Assembly: GCA_037176885.1 (NCBI GenBank)
Contig: JAWWNJ010000083.1
Coordinates: 930,001 to 994,000, forward strand
Source: Favolaschia claudopus
Taxonomy: Eukaryota > Basidiomycota > Agaricomycetes > Agaricales > Mycenaceae
DNA length: 64,000 bases
Direction: 5' to 3'
Part shown: positions 21,701 to 31,509 of the stretch, piece after piece
Numbering within the stretch: the stretch's first letter is position 1
Layout of the letters: every line of letters begins with the position of its first letter
Position numbers and translations under genes: made by a program
The notes under the pieces: model-generated
What the model was told of the DNA's origin: nothing
Databases searched by the model: none
The model's input: the letters and a program-made list of their open reading frames with translations, nothing else

Positions 21701-23086
21701 AACGTTAAGCAACGCAAGGCTCGCATCTGTGTGCGCGGTGACCTCCAAGGTGCACTCGGTTTCCACGCCGAAACCTTCGCGCCGGTGCTCAAGCCCACCT
21801 CGCGCAACATTCTTATCGCTACTGCTGCACATAAAGGTTGGTATGTGCGGCAATGTGACTTCAAGGGCGCTTACCTCAATGGCGTCCTTCCCGAGCCCAT
21901 CTTCGTCGAACAGCCGGAAGGGCTCGACTCGCCGGAAACCCCGCGCGCTACTCACATCTGGAAGCTTTTCAAAGCCCTCTACGGTTTGAAGGACGCGGGA
22001 CGCATCTGGTATGACACGGTCAGCGCTTATCTTATAGAAGATTTGGGCTTCACCCGCAGCGAAGCTGACCACGCGGTCTTCTATCGCATCACAAAATCCG
22101 AGCAGACTTACCTCGGAATCCACGTCGACGACCCGCTCACTGTCGGCGACAATCTCGACGCACTCATCGAGCTCGAGACCAAACTCAATGAGAAATTCCC
22201 TCTCAAGGTCAACGGCGACGCGACTCACTATCTGGGTACGTCAATCCAGCAAGATCGCGACGCCGGCACCATCTCCCTCTCGCAAGCCTCCTACATCCGC
22301 GACGTTGTAGCGCTTGCCGGTTTGGAGAACGCAAAACCCGCGTCCACTCCACTCGTACCTGGTGGACGGCTCGGACGTGAGTTCTGCCCAACAACGGAGG
22401 AGGAATGGGACGAGATGCGAAACGTACCTTATCGCGAGGTCGTTGGCTCGCTCTTGTGGATCGCAAACGGCACGCGCCCTGACATCGCGTACGCCGTGAG
22501 CGTCCTCTCCCAATTTCTCTCCAATCCCGGCCGTGTCCATTGGGAAGCTGCAAAACGCGTCGTGCGTTACCTCAAAGGTACCATTGACGTGCGGCAGACT
22601 TACGGCGGCACGGACGACGGACTGGTCGGATACTCGGACTCTAGTTGGGGTTCAGAAGTCCTCCATTGGCGCTCGATGTCGGGCTACGCGTTTACGCTGT
22701 ATGGCGGCGCTATCTGCTGGAGTGCTAAGAAGCAGTCGGTAGTGGCGTTGTCGACGGCGGAGGCTGAGTACATCGCGATGACGCGAGCGGCGAAGGAGGC
22801 GATGTGGATTCGTCAGTTTATGGGGGAGCTATTTGGCGAATTCAAAATCCCTACGGTTCTTCACGTCGACAACCAATCAGCAATTGCGATGGCAAAGAAT
22901 GACTCATTCCATGCACGCACCAAGCACATCGCCCTGCCCTACCATTTCATCCGCCACTCCGTTGCCCTCGGTGTCATCTCCCTCTCCTGGATCCCATCCG
23001 ACGCAAATCTTGCGGATCTATTCACCAAGGCTCTTGAAGCCACGCGTACATCCCGCCTATCCAACGGTCTTGGTCTGCCGGTCTGA
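18782..23086 (+). CDS. Copia Gag-Pol polyprotein (1,434 aa)
   Basis: A single unbroken frame coding all retrotransposition functions. Residues 1-250 are the Gag part. A zinc knuckle CTNCHYSGHTKEEC lies at 261-274. The aspartic protease motif DTGAS is at 335-339. The integrase zinc site is H477/H482/C511/C514. The integrase core shows D543 (SGDLWGP), D608 (GTDRG) and E644 (NGAAERLNG), giving D-D35-E. A Pro/Thr-rich linker follows. Reverse transcriptase runs from about 915 to 1160, with QCDFKGAYLNG and the HVDD catalytic pair near 1113. RNase H runs from about 1280 (GYSDSSW) to the TKHI motif near 1380. The start is the first ATG, 23 bp after the LTR. The stop lies 7 bp before the right LTR, as expected for a tight copia element. 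No frameshift or stop separates Gag and Pol. Confidence 0.97.
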   Translation: MSSELSSSSSKYGTAPKLAQGGANFVSYKERMAEFLIGHPGFRKHLTGRAKPPKPPATPKEDASEEDLEAYEKAHDKYEDEQDEYLQKQAAISSILTSSFPDDVHQQLMGIRPVEKLWSSLCSLYEDKSVLGMVDILVDLLRIECTGDEEEDVLAVIDRFIKKRNEYISAGGQLADDVYAAFLIKAMPSSYRATILTTVTTAATIGAPLNFDVVRGQLKEAIQFDVAQANRKREEAKAMAARFERHKQQQQSQQQPKKKKCTNCHYSGHTKEECRKPGGDKEGVPLPPKKDGKRGKAAAAEDKSAEASESHAYVAAAVPESAFRATGSQSIRLLDTGASQHYEGNLSNFVDVRPCQPFRIETASGIEYATQIGTVAFECHQGDAVKTFTLSNTYYLKSCSTGLISLTRLRKHGLVFSNAEAGYGVLMDSTTGKVILRVSERDGVYPLTTWRPEHAKGAALHAQAKSARKPLTRKEAHERLGHIAHSTIETMARNGSALGFEVDLSTPIVQCQVCIQAKLKGLRISKRHRDPRSKDTGDFVSGDLWGPARVEARGGFRYYGTFLDDHSDLASIHLQKGKSEAETLGHYKNFEAEMKTQHGKDIKCFGTDRGKEYTGGNFDKHLASKGTKRQLTPHDTPQLNGAAERLNGTIAGQMRAILLASGLPKSFWGLAVLYVVWLRNRTPTKKTAPKSPHEVMTGEKPDLSRARKFGCRVWVRVYGGSKIDAVGVEGKWVGPSMETPDGHKVYWPKKGTVTVERNVRFDDETAFSGDNPDGGEISIPVSEDKPTQQRTDGSAPSDPLPTTTPPPPAPTKPSTAQGETPIPTSQPTTPPTRTLTFTAEDIAADDPDASASETASDVGEERSRRVRKPSAYVRRLQSGEGTAGLRQKFVPGLQVPDTPTLRAGVAYAAAVVPRSFAQAKRSEIWPEWDDAMKTEVNTLTDHQTFSVVSREEANGTPVIPLKWVFANKTDEAGNVKQRKARICVRGDLQGALGFHAETFAPVLKPTSRNILIATAAHKGWYVRQCDFKGAYLNGVLPEPIFVEQPEGLDSPETPRATHIWKLFKALYGLKDAGRIWYDTVSAYLIEDLGFTRSEADHAVFYRITKSEQTYLGIHVDDPLTVGDNLDALIELETKLNEKFPLKVNGDATHYLGTSIQQDRDAGTISLSQASYIRDVVALAGLENAKPASTPLVPGGRLGREFCPTTEEEWDEMRNVPYREVVGSLLWIANGTRPDIAYAVSVLSQFLSNPGRVHWEAAKRVVRYLKGTIDVRQTYGGTDDGLVGYSDSSWGSEVLHWRSMSGYAFTLYGGAICWSAKKQSVVALSTAEAEYIAMTRAAKEAMWIRQFMGELFGEFKIPTVLHVDNQSAIAMAKNDSFHARTKHIALPYHFIRHSVALGVISLSWIPSDANLADLFTKALEATRTSRLSNGLGLPV

Positions 23087-23093
23087 GGGGGAG

Positions 23094-23379
23094 TGTTAGC
23101 ATTCTACGGTATCTTCCTATCTAATACTTATACATACCTTCATTTTCTTTCATCCCGACAGACCGAGACGTTCGTTACAAGTAGAGCACATCCGTATTTG
23201 GACGCTTACGCTATCTGCACAGCCTCAGTTACTTTCTTTTCTGCTCCGTAACTGAGGCGTGCGTATCTACTTTCCTTTGCAATACTTACCTTATTGACTG
23301 TCCTGTAGAACTCCGCTAACAGGTACATTAATAGAGTTACTTTCTTTTCTGCTCCGTAACTGAGGCAACTCCGCTAACA
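23094..23379 (+). repeat. Right LTR of the copia element
   Basis: 286 bp, identical to the left LTR on a base-by-base reading. It is followed directly by the target duplication GTTTG. Confidence 0.95.
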
Positions 23380-23384
23380 GTTTG

Positions 23385-23999
23385 CTACACGACTGAGCTC
23401 GGTCCTGCTCATCTACGTTGACCTGTCGTTGCAGCCTTGTTGAGCCTTGCAGCCTGGGCATTTCATTCTTTTGCCGTCACACCTGACGAGTCATGACTCG
23501 GAGCCTGAGGTCGATTGACCCTTCTTTCTTGTGGATCGTGAAGTAAGTAAAATACTCAAGAGCTTTCTTTTGACTGATTGCCTGCCTCGCCAGATGAGCC
23601 TGTGAGGTCGATTGATCATGAGGGGTTGGCAGCGTTTTTCGTGAAGTAAGTGAAATACTGAAACGCAGCAAACGCTGCCATTTCACCAGATTGTGGATCA
23701 GGTTTACGATCCTTGGTCTATCCCTGGCGCGACCAAACCGGATTATGGCTCTCAAATAGGTTTTTAAATCGCCGAATTCAGCAGCGACAGTCAACTCTCT
23801 CTACCACATGGCCGATTCAAAGCTCATAGGGAAAGTACGCTTCCCTTTGTGACGCTACACGGGATAGTTCGTCAACGGAATTCGCCGACGCGTCAAGATG
23901 CAACAGATTGCAGTAATGCCACAGTTCGCTTACCGTTGCTTTTATGCCTTGATACAGTATAAGACGTATCCTCCCCGCAAAAGACGCTCAAAAAATTCG
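23385..23999. other. Intergenic stretch
   Basis: Between the copia element and the next gene I see no conserved coding frame. A short 3'-type similarity occurs within it: TCGTGAAGTAAGT with AAATACT appears twice, near 23536 and 23638. The promoter of the following gene should be in the last 300 bp. Confidence 0.35.
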
Positions 24000-26204
24000 A
24001 TGCTGTTCTTAGTCGCCTTCATATCGTCATTTTTCTCTTTGGATCTCGCACAGTTACACTGCAGTCTTCAGATTCAGAAGAGTCGGCCTTCGATCTTCCA
24101 CAGCCACATTCGAGTGGGCCAGGCGATGGAACGGCGGGATGGCTCGAAGGACATTGGGATAAGCAATGAGGTGAGTCGAGGTGTCGTCAATCGTGCACGA
24201 TTTCTCATCTCTGAATTGACCGCGTCCAAAGTACACCGGGGGTTTCTATCATTCTTACTACGTTGAACTCACTATCGGAACTCCGTCAGTCCTACCAGTC
24301 CTCCCAAAACACAAAATTCAGACTAACACCCATCAGACCGCAGCCGCTGAAACTGATATTGGATTCTGCTACACCTGATCTTTGGGTGGCGGGCTCTCCC
24401 TGCTCGGGATGTTCCGCTGGGCTGCCACTCTACGATGATTCTAAAATCCTCTTCTGCGGTGAACACCAGTACTCCATCCACACTATCACTTCTTGTAGGC
24501 GATGTTCGCGGGTTCTTGTTCAATGAGACGATTCGTTTGGGAAATTATTCGATTTCTTCACAAACTTTCCGTGCGTTGGGTTCCACTTCTCTCGTGCATC
24601 GATGGCTGCTGATAATTTAATTTGGATCACCCTGTACAGTGGTTGGGACTACGATTCCCGGTATCGCACTCAGCGGAGGGCTATCAGGGATACTCGGCCT
24701 GGCCTTTCCCGGACTCAGTGACTGGGGAGATATCACACCCTTTTGGCAGGCGATATTATCCACCAACGCGATAGCTACTCCCGAGATGGGATTTTGGCTT
24801 TCTCGTTCCATGGGGACGGATAACATGAAGACAGAGGAGCCGGGTGGGGCATTTACGTTCGGTGGAGTGAATGCATCGCTCTACTCTGGGGAGATAGAGT
24901 TTCTTGACCTCACCGGTCCGTTGTCGAGTTTATGGTCATTGGACGTGGCAGGTTGGCTTGTTTTCCGTCTTAGAATATTTGAGAAGTGAACTGATAATAA
25001 GTATTTGATTTCTAGCAATCAGCGTTCAAGGTCAAGCGATTGATATAACGAATAGCACGAAGCTTGCCGCTTTCGATGTGGGGTCAATGAGCATTGGGGG
25101 ACCGCCTGAAGATGTCAAAGCTATTTGGGCTGCGGTGCCGGGATCCAGTGCCGCCGCTTCACCCAGTGGATATTATCAATTTCGTGAGTGATTTGTTCTG
25201 GAAGCTCAACCATGATGTCTCACTGTGTGTTTGTTTTCTTTCTTTTCCTTTGTAGCATGCGACACCGAGCTGAACGTCACTGTCTCCTTTGGTGGACGTA
25301 TCTGGCGCATCAGCCCAAGCGATCTGAACTTGGAGACTATATCTGGAACACAAAACTTGTGTCTTGGTGGAATTTATGCGCTCGGGAATTTGGACACGTC
25401 GAAACCGTATTGGTATTTCGGGATTTCTTTTCTTGTGAGTTCAGTCAACTGCCATGAATGTTGCCTTCCTGACACCGCGATGCAGAGGAATGTTTATACC
25501 GTATTTCGGCAGAGTCCGCCATCGGTTGGGTTTGCCGAGTTGTCTACAATTATCGCGGGCGGCTCTCGTGAGTAGATTCGAACGCAGTGTATATTGTGCT
25601 GAATATTCACTCAGCGAATATCTCAATTGCAGATTCAAAGCCAACTACGTCAAGCACTTCATCTTCTGACAATACCAACCGCAGCTCACAGAGCTCGCAA
25701 TCGTCAGCTTCCTCAAAGAGGAAGATAATCTTGGGATCGCTTGGCGGTCTATCATTCGTCGGTATCCTCATCCTGCTTCGGATCCTCTTCCTTCGACAAC
25801 AAAAGTTGAATGCACGCACCGAAGCTCTCAAAGCCATCATTACTCCACTCTCCCTTGGCGACGCTCCCCCTGCTTCTTCCGTGCTCCCATTTGTGGTCAA
25901 GGGCCCCTCCAGCATGTACGCTAAACCGACCTCCCCGACTTTAAGGTCGAAACGCGATCGCATGCTCATGCACAATTACGAGAATCGACAGACTCTAAAT
26001 CTCGGAGTTGGATTGAATTTAGATACGAAATCGCGGGCGCGGAGAGCAGTCTCCGTTTCTGCGCCGACGCGGATGTCGGATCCGGTTTTGCTGGAATTGC
26101 AGAACTTTCGGGAGGAGATGAGGCGCTTTGTGTCGTCGTCACAGAACCATGGCGGAGAGGAAGCAACGGTAGCACCACCGAGCTACGAGGAGCACTCGGG
26201 ATGA
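24000..26204 (+). CDS. Membrane-anchored aspartic-protease-like protein with altered active-site motifs
   Basis: An A1 (pepsin) fold protein expected at the cell surface. The start at 24000 gives a signal peptide MLFLVAFISSFFSLDLAQ. Exons then read YTGGFYHSYYVELTIGTP and PQPLKLILDSATPDLWVAG. The first catalytic motif, normally DTGSSDLWV, is DSATPDLWV here. Next come GNYSISSQTF, GLSGILGLAFPGLSDWGD, a conserved FTFGGVNASLYSGEI block and the second motif KLAAFDVGSMSIGGP, where DTGTS has become DVGSM. Both Asp remain, but the Thr-Gly context is lost at the first site and the Thr at both. After the protease part come a Ser-rich linker, one membrane helix (about 25725-25795, ILGSLGGLSFVGILILLRIL) and a cytosolic tail of about 130 residues. 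Activity is doubtful. At least six short introns are present. Confidence 0.82.
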
Positions 26205-26373
26205 GTAATTCTTACCGTTTCCTTGTTTTTCATGGGAAGTAATTATGTAGAAATGTGGAACTTGAATATCGTTCAACTGCTTTAGTCAACAACTGAAGAC
26301 TCGAGTTCAACATGGCTGTATTGAAATACACCAATCTCGTATTGCCGACTCAAGGTATTGAAATCAGGAACCT

Positions 26374-26423
26374 GCTTGTTCGAACCAAGTTGTTGTTGCT
26401 TGGTCTGTCGATCCCCTTTTTTT
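26374..26423 (+). ncRNA. tRNA-like B-box element, 3' half
   Basis: Hairpin GCTTGTTCGAACCAAGT at 26374-26390 followed by TGTTGTTGCT. A T7 run follows at 26417-26423, 26 nt after the hairpin. A possible 5' partner CAACAAC lies near 26288. The element is 170 bp downstream of the aspartic-protease-like gene. Confidence 0.5.
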
Positions 26424-26879
26424 GATTTCATTCAACTCGCGCTCGATGGAGCTAGGTTATTGTTTTCTGCTGATACTCAACACAACTCACAAGACGAGGT
26501 AGATTCGGGTTTGGTAGGGCAGTATTTGTACATGTAGACGTGTCGCGGTACATCACGTGTTCGCACGGCGCCGTTCTCCTTCAAGCTTGAGCCCGACCGC
26601 CTCTGATTCGCGCCATATTGACGCGACGAGGGCCGGTCGACGGAGGTCAGTCGAATAGCGTCTGACCCTGTCTAGCAATCCACTCCGACGTATTTAATTG
26701 CCGACGCACGACGCATCTCCTGAGCGCTTGAGCATCCTCTCGTATGAACATAGAGCCCAAGGACGCATTCCTCGGGCGCCGTAAGTAGCAGTCCGGAAAC
26801 ACATACGCGCCCACCCCTCCCCTCCTCAGCTCTCGCTCCCTCGCTCATTCATAGAACGAAGGATCAAAACGACGAGACA

Positions 26880-29035
26880 TGACCTTATCCGCAGCACGTC
26901 CACCATGGCCACAGGCACAAGTACAGTACCAGCACGCAGGGTACACTCCTCCCTGTCCTCCTCATTAGCATGCGTCGCAGCGGTCGAAGATCGAGATCCA
27001 GAGGGACTTGGGGCATCTGGGTGGTACCAGCGGTGACCCTGGCGCGTCGATGCCCGCAAGCCATACCGTATCCCCAAGCCGAATCTCAATCCCACCACGA
27101 ATCCCGACCCCATACTCCGCACGCGCACGACCGAGAGCGAGAACAACGCCAGACACACACACCCCACCCTCAATCCCCGACCTCTTCTCTTCTCGTCCCC
27201 GTCCGGACTTCCCCGAGTCCATCACCCAAAGCAAGTACAGGCTCATAACAAACGGACGACCTTCCTCGCCACTCGACACCCCATCCTCGATTAACACGTC
27301 CCAGTCAGAAGGAATCGACGAGTCCCCGACGCAAGGTGCGAGAGTAGCCATGACAGCGATGCCGTGGAATCTCGGCGGCGGCGGAGTCCAGATCGCCTTC
27401 GAATTGACCGATTAACTGACCGTCGCCGCCTCGCCTCCATAGCTCAAGTAACGTCAATTGCCTCGACTCGACGCCACCCGCACCGTCCCGCCTCGAAACC
27501 AGGTCGATACAACGAGAGGTGAACCCCGCTCGAGGGCAGAAGCCCGACGGAAAGCGGGAAGCGAGACTCAAGACTCGAGATGGAGAGAAAGAGACAACGA
27601 CGAGCGGGTAAGTATGTACGAAAACCAGGCTGGCTCGAAGGCAAAACGGAGAGAGAGAAAGGAAGGAAGGAAGGAAAAAAGGGGGAGGCAGTGAAGACGC
27701 ACTCACCTGACCGTGATAATGTATTTATTTTCGCTGTCCGCCGCTACCTTGTCCACCGCAGCCGCCTCGAGAGTGGGTGATTCGATCCTCAATGCCGGAG
27801 CCAGGAGGGAGGCGACTTGAGAGGAGTGACCGTCGGAGCGAAGAGTAGTCGCGGGATTGAGTGGGTGTGTGAGGGGCTGGAGGGAAGGAGTCAGCAAGAG
27901 TGGAGAGAAGATAGTAAGTAGAGTGATAGAGGAAAGGAAGCGAGGGGCCAGGAAAGGTAGGAAAAGTGGTGGACGGCAAGAAAACGGTAGAATGAATAGG
28001 AGAAAACGGTGCAGGCAGATAGGATCACGAGATAGAACGCGAGGACAATGGGAGGGATATCGCGATCGGGAGGAGCACGAGAGGGAAGACATCATAAAAG
28101 AGTGCGGTGGGTATGGGTCATTGGATGACTGGACGACAGACGTACGCGCCGACCGCATACACCACAGGACAATACCAGGACACGCTCACCCTCCGCGCTT
28201 GGATGCGTGTCAATGAGAAGCTGAAGGGCCAGAGAGCCTTGTCCACCGTCGATGCCCGCATGCATTCCCTAACACCCATCCCGACCCATACTCCATCATC
28301 CCAATCTCGCACAACGAAAAGCAGGAACAAAGCCGGCACACCCCACCCCGCCCCTCGCCATCCTCCTCAAGACGCACCAACACCTCCGCGTCCGAGCCTA
28401 GATTCCAGCTGACCTCATACACCGTCTTCTCCTTTGCGACGGATGCATACAAGAAGACAAACTCATTCGAGAGTCAAATGACGCGCAGGCCGACTCCCAC
28501 TTTGAAACTCCCTTCCCCGCTCAAGGACGTCTCCTTCCTGCCGAGCTCGAGTACGGTGCGCCGCGAGGGTCGTGCCCGTGGAGTCGGCCCAGCACCCACT
28601 TCCAAAGCGAGGCGAGGCGGGGAGGTCGATCCCCCAGACCATCCGCATCGAACGACCGTGAGTAGGGACGCATACACGCTTGATACACGCCGACTCCCTG
28701 CATCCCCCCACGTCCTCAACCTTCCCTCGTTCATGGGTAGAATGAAGAACGAAAAACAACGGCCCATGGCATCACCCGCAGCACAGACGCCGGCCGCCTC
28801 CATAGGCACGATACCAGCACAGGCAACAACCCTCCTCGTCCTCATGAGCAGGCATCGCAGAGCTCGAAGCTGAAAATCCAAGACGAGCTCATAGGAACTG
28901 GTCGGTATCGACGGTGACTCTGACGCCGTCGATGCTCGCAAGCCGTATTCCCCCAGTCCCACCACCCAGCCCGACGCATACTCCATCGTCGCGAGCCTCA
29001 TACGACGAAGGAGAGCAAGGGCAAGAACGATTCAA
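26880..29035. repeat. Three diverged copies of a 100-250 bp unit
   Basis: The units lie at about 26880-27130, 28220-28330 and 28770-29035. All share GTCGATGCYCGCAWGC, then CCCGACSCATACTCC or a close variant. The first and third also share an upstream block: ATCCGCAGCACG/ACCCGCAGCACA, GATACCAGCACAGG/AGTACCAGCACGCAGG, CCTCCTCRT and GCAKGCRTCGCAG. They do not match the intact BCS1-like exons, so they probably expanded inside its introns or flank. Confidence 0.6.
27707..27876 (-). other. Isolated exon-like open block
   Basis: A 170-nt open block with a CAG acceptor (27877-27879) preceded by a long pyrimidine tract, and a canonical GTGAGT donor (27701-27706). The reading ends in a protein-like stretch (LEAAAVDKVAADSENKYIIT). 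It matches neither the intact BCS1-like protein nor a family I know. It may be a surviving exon of the decayed gene or of a second lost gene. Confidence 0.3.
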
Positions 29036-30562
29036 AGCCAGCACACGGACACTCCATCCATCCCACCCTACTCGTTCCCAGCCAGCAGCGACAAGGCACG
29101 CCCCGAGACGACACCCTGCAACTCTCCAGCAGACGGCCACCGGGCTATACACCGATCGACCCTTGCTTCTTTGCAATAGCAAAGGCGCGAAACACCCCCA
29201 CACAAAAGACATAGAAAGCAGGAAGAACGCACCTTCTGAATCCTGTTCCGCGACAAGGTTCTTTCCCTTGCTCAAGTACATACGTCTCCTGCATGCGGGG
29301 TAGAGGCACTATGCGCCGCGAAGGGTATTCCCGTCTCGAGTCGGCGCAGCGCGAAGCGGGGCGTGGGGAGAGATGATCTGCGAATGAGGGTGAGCGTGGA
29401 CGTGGACGAGGACGAGGAGATGAGGGATAAATAAGAGAAGAAGGGCGAGGGGATGTGATGGATGAGCGCAGGTGGGGCAAAATGAATTGAAAGCGACAAA
29501 AACTCACCCAACGCTGCCACACCGCCGCTCTCGATTACGCCTTGCCTCGTTCCCCAGGATCAGCTCTGCTTCTTCTTCTCTCCAAGCCTGTGCACAGCGC
29601 AGTTTCGACTTTGCGGGAACGTTGCCATTCGAGGCTGACGCAACGGGCTAGTATGTAGGCGACACTTAAGTATGAGCAGAAGAGAGGGGAAGAGTCGAAG
29701 ACCCACTGACTGAAAGCCCTATAATTAGCCTAACGCCCATCATGCGAATAGTCGTCTTTGCAGACGGGGTCGAGTCGTTTGGAAGAGCGCTGGATGCCAC
29801 CGCGTCAGCATACGCGTCCACGTCGCAGAGCCTCAGGCGGCAGAGGGAATCAAAGAGACTGACAACGACTCTGTACCGCCTCCCCAGTCTCAAGCTTCCT
29901 CCCGATCACAGAGAACCAGCCACGTCGCTTGAAAGTCGTTCATGAAGGGCTCTGGCGCTCCTGAGTCCGCGCGCCATTCATACTGTCGTGTAGGGTCGAT
30001 CTTCTGCATTGCTGTCGTTGAACCCTTTGCTGAAGTAGCGGTAGTTGGATGCCGTTGCCGCATCCTTATTTGAAGCATAACGTCGTCGCCGTCGCCGTCA
30101 TTGTCAAGTCGTTGCGGCTGGGAAGAACGTCCGGCTTCTTCCGCCTCGATTCCGAGATCAACCGTCGCAACGGATACAGCCGGCCCGACTGCCGTTCCGC
30201 TCACCGGTTCAACTCAAGTTCAAGTTGTGATTGCGACGTGCCGCTGACAGTCCAAGTTTGGGTTCGTAAAGTCGGACTATGGAGTCAGGCTCTTCCCCGT
30301 TTATAGTCGAAACATACAGGCTTGAACTCGCTTTGATTTTTCCGTATCTGCCCGTCGGACTTTCACTGGCAGAGACAAGCTCGTTAACTTGAAGTAATCT
30401 GCTCACAGCTCTGCTGAACCACGGTCCAGCTCACGACTACTGTAGAACCAAGCCAGCATATGCCTTCTCCCATGGATCTTTCGCTTTGAATACTTCCACC
30501 TACCATTCCATTCATGATTTAACTGAATCCCGCCTTTCCCCTCAATCTCTAAGCACCCCACC

Positions 30563-30683
30563 AGCAACTTAACGCCTGGCGCCCCGGTTTCGCATTGGTA
30601 TAGATCAGGTCATGTCAGTAAACCGGAATCCACTCGTTCGATTCGAGCCGTTGCCGTTTGGCTCAGTTGTGATGAATCTTTTT
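30563..30683 (+). ncRNA. tRNA-like element with a compensated T-arm
   Basis: Inferred acceptor strands AGCAAC (30563-30568) and GTTGCC (30650-30655). A strong 7-bp anticodon-type stem CCGGTTT (30584-30590) / AAACCGG (30620-30626) surrounds a 29-nt loop. The T-arm is CTCG-TTCGATT-CGAG (30633-30647), where both stem strands have changed together relative to CTTG/CAAG in the other copies. A T5 run at 30679-30683 could end Pol III transcription. The D-arm is poor. Confidence 0.55.
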
Positions 30684-30894
30684 CTCTTTTGGGCTGCGGT
30701 TCTTGTTCACTGTTCCCGACTCATCATCCAAAATTAATTGCCGACCATGTGTTTAGATGCCCAAGAGCCGTAAAATAACAACCAATAGCTAATCAATTCC
30801 CATGCCAACTCGCTCCCAATCAAACTGATTCTAACTTTATTTTCTTCCTCTTCGATATAACGCATCCCTCTATCCCTCTCTCCTAGCAAACTGC

Positions 30895-31015
30895 AGCAAC
30901 GTCGCACTGCATCGAAGTGCCCCGGCATCCAATACTTTCTGGTCCTTGTTCCTTATCTGTCGGAAGGCTTGTTCGAACCAAGCCGTTGCTGTTATGGGTT
31001 CTGAGCCTCATTTTT
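30895..31015 (+). ncRNA. tRNA-like element, complete cloverleaf
   Basis: Folds as a tRNA of 96 nt (30895-30990). Acceptor stem AGCAACG/CGTTGCT (7 bp, extendable to 8), then TC. D-arm GCACT-GCATCGA-AGTGC (30904-30920). Anticodon stem CCGGC (30922-30926) / GTCGG (30959-30963). A 32-nt loop may be an anticodon loop plus intron. The variable loop has three nt. T-arm GCTTG-TTCGAAC-CAAGC (30967-30983). A T5 run starts at 31011. Either a diverged tRNA gene with an intron or a tRNA-derived SINE; I could not assign an anticodon. Confidence 0.6.
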
Positions 31016-31228
31016 CTCTCGATTATATGTATCAGTCCGTTTCCTTTTTTGCCATCGATTAAGCAACGATTAAGTAAACGCTAATTACTCTCGTTATATG
31101 CACCGCGACGGCGGCAGGAATTCAGACCAAACCAAACAAAAACTCAATTTAAAAGTCAAGAAACCGCGCCAGCCTGCAGCAGCACATTTCTTCCATGACA
31201 ATTCCATTCGCCCTACTTGAAAGTTGAA

Positions 31229-31340
31229 AGCAACGTGGAGCCCGCACTCCCATCTCCATTACGAAGTCAAAGAATCCTCCGGGCAACGCTTGTTCAAGCC
31301 AAGCCGTTGTCTATATGTGAACGTTGGTCACAGATTTTTT
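31229..31340 (+). ncRNA. tRNA-like element
   Basis: Acceptor strands AGCAACG (31229-31235) and CGTTGTC (31305-31311) pair over six positions with one G-U. Possible D-stem GGAG/CTCC (31237-31250). T-arm GCTTG-TTCAAGC-CAAGC at 31288-31304. A small hairpin TGTGA...TCACA and a T6 run (31335-31340) follow, 30 nt from the T-arm. Confidence 0.5.
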
Positions 31341-31509
31341 ATATTGAATGTCGACCTCTTCAACCATATCATTGAGTCCGGAGTCGTTTTTCAAACACAG
31401 AGCAGCCTACTAGTACTTATTGAGCACCGAACGCATTCATATACAGAGAATATAATCTTTCTTGTTCCGTTCATTCCGCTTAAGCCTCAACCTACTTGGA
31501 AACAAACCA

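Larger units (their letters stand above)
18473..23379 (+). mobile_element. Complete Ty1/copia LTR retrotransposon
   Basis: A 4,907-bp element bounded by two 286-bp LTRs that read identically. It is flanked by a perfect 5-bp target duplication GTTTG (18468-18472 and 23380-23384). The LTRs start TGTTA and end TAACA. A purine tract GAGGGGGAG sits directly before the right LTR. The order protease, integrase, reverse transcriptase, RNase H places it in Ty1/copia. Identical LTRs and an unbroken polyprotein indicate a very recent insertion, possibly still active. The primer-binding site just after 18758 was not assigned to a tRNA. Confidence 0.97.
26870..30240 (-). pseudogene. Decayed, internally repeated relic of a BCS1-like AAA ATPase gene
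   Basis: Several blocks match the intact gene at 8.2-14.1 kb in the same order and strand, but no frame survives. At 29575-29640, AGCCTGTGC...GGGAACGTTGCCATTCGAGGCTG matches the exon block at 13628-13700 ([10 protein letters not shown]). At 29320-29390 the minus strand corresponds to the [13 protein letters not shown] exon but is interrupted by an in-frame TAG. A second degraded copy of the same exon lies at 28530-28640 (CWADSTG remains readable). The block at 29705-29755 matches 13795-13840, and 29930-30240 matches upstream sequence at 14460-14660. The AAA domain itself is not seen. The relic is bulked out by diverged repeats and by purine-rich sequence like the introns of the intact gene. 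Confidence 0.6.

Noticed and set aside
30895..30990. Calling this element a functional tRNA with a defined anticodon
   Set aside because: The cloverleaf forms, but the loop insertion prevents a safe anticodon, the variable loop is short, and sister copies are clearly degenerate. It is kept as tRNA-like only.
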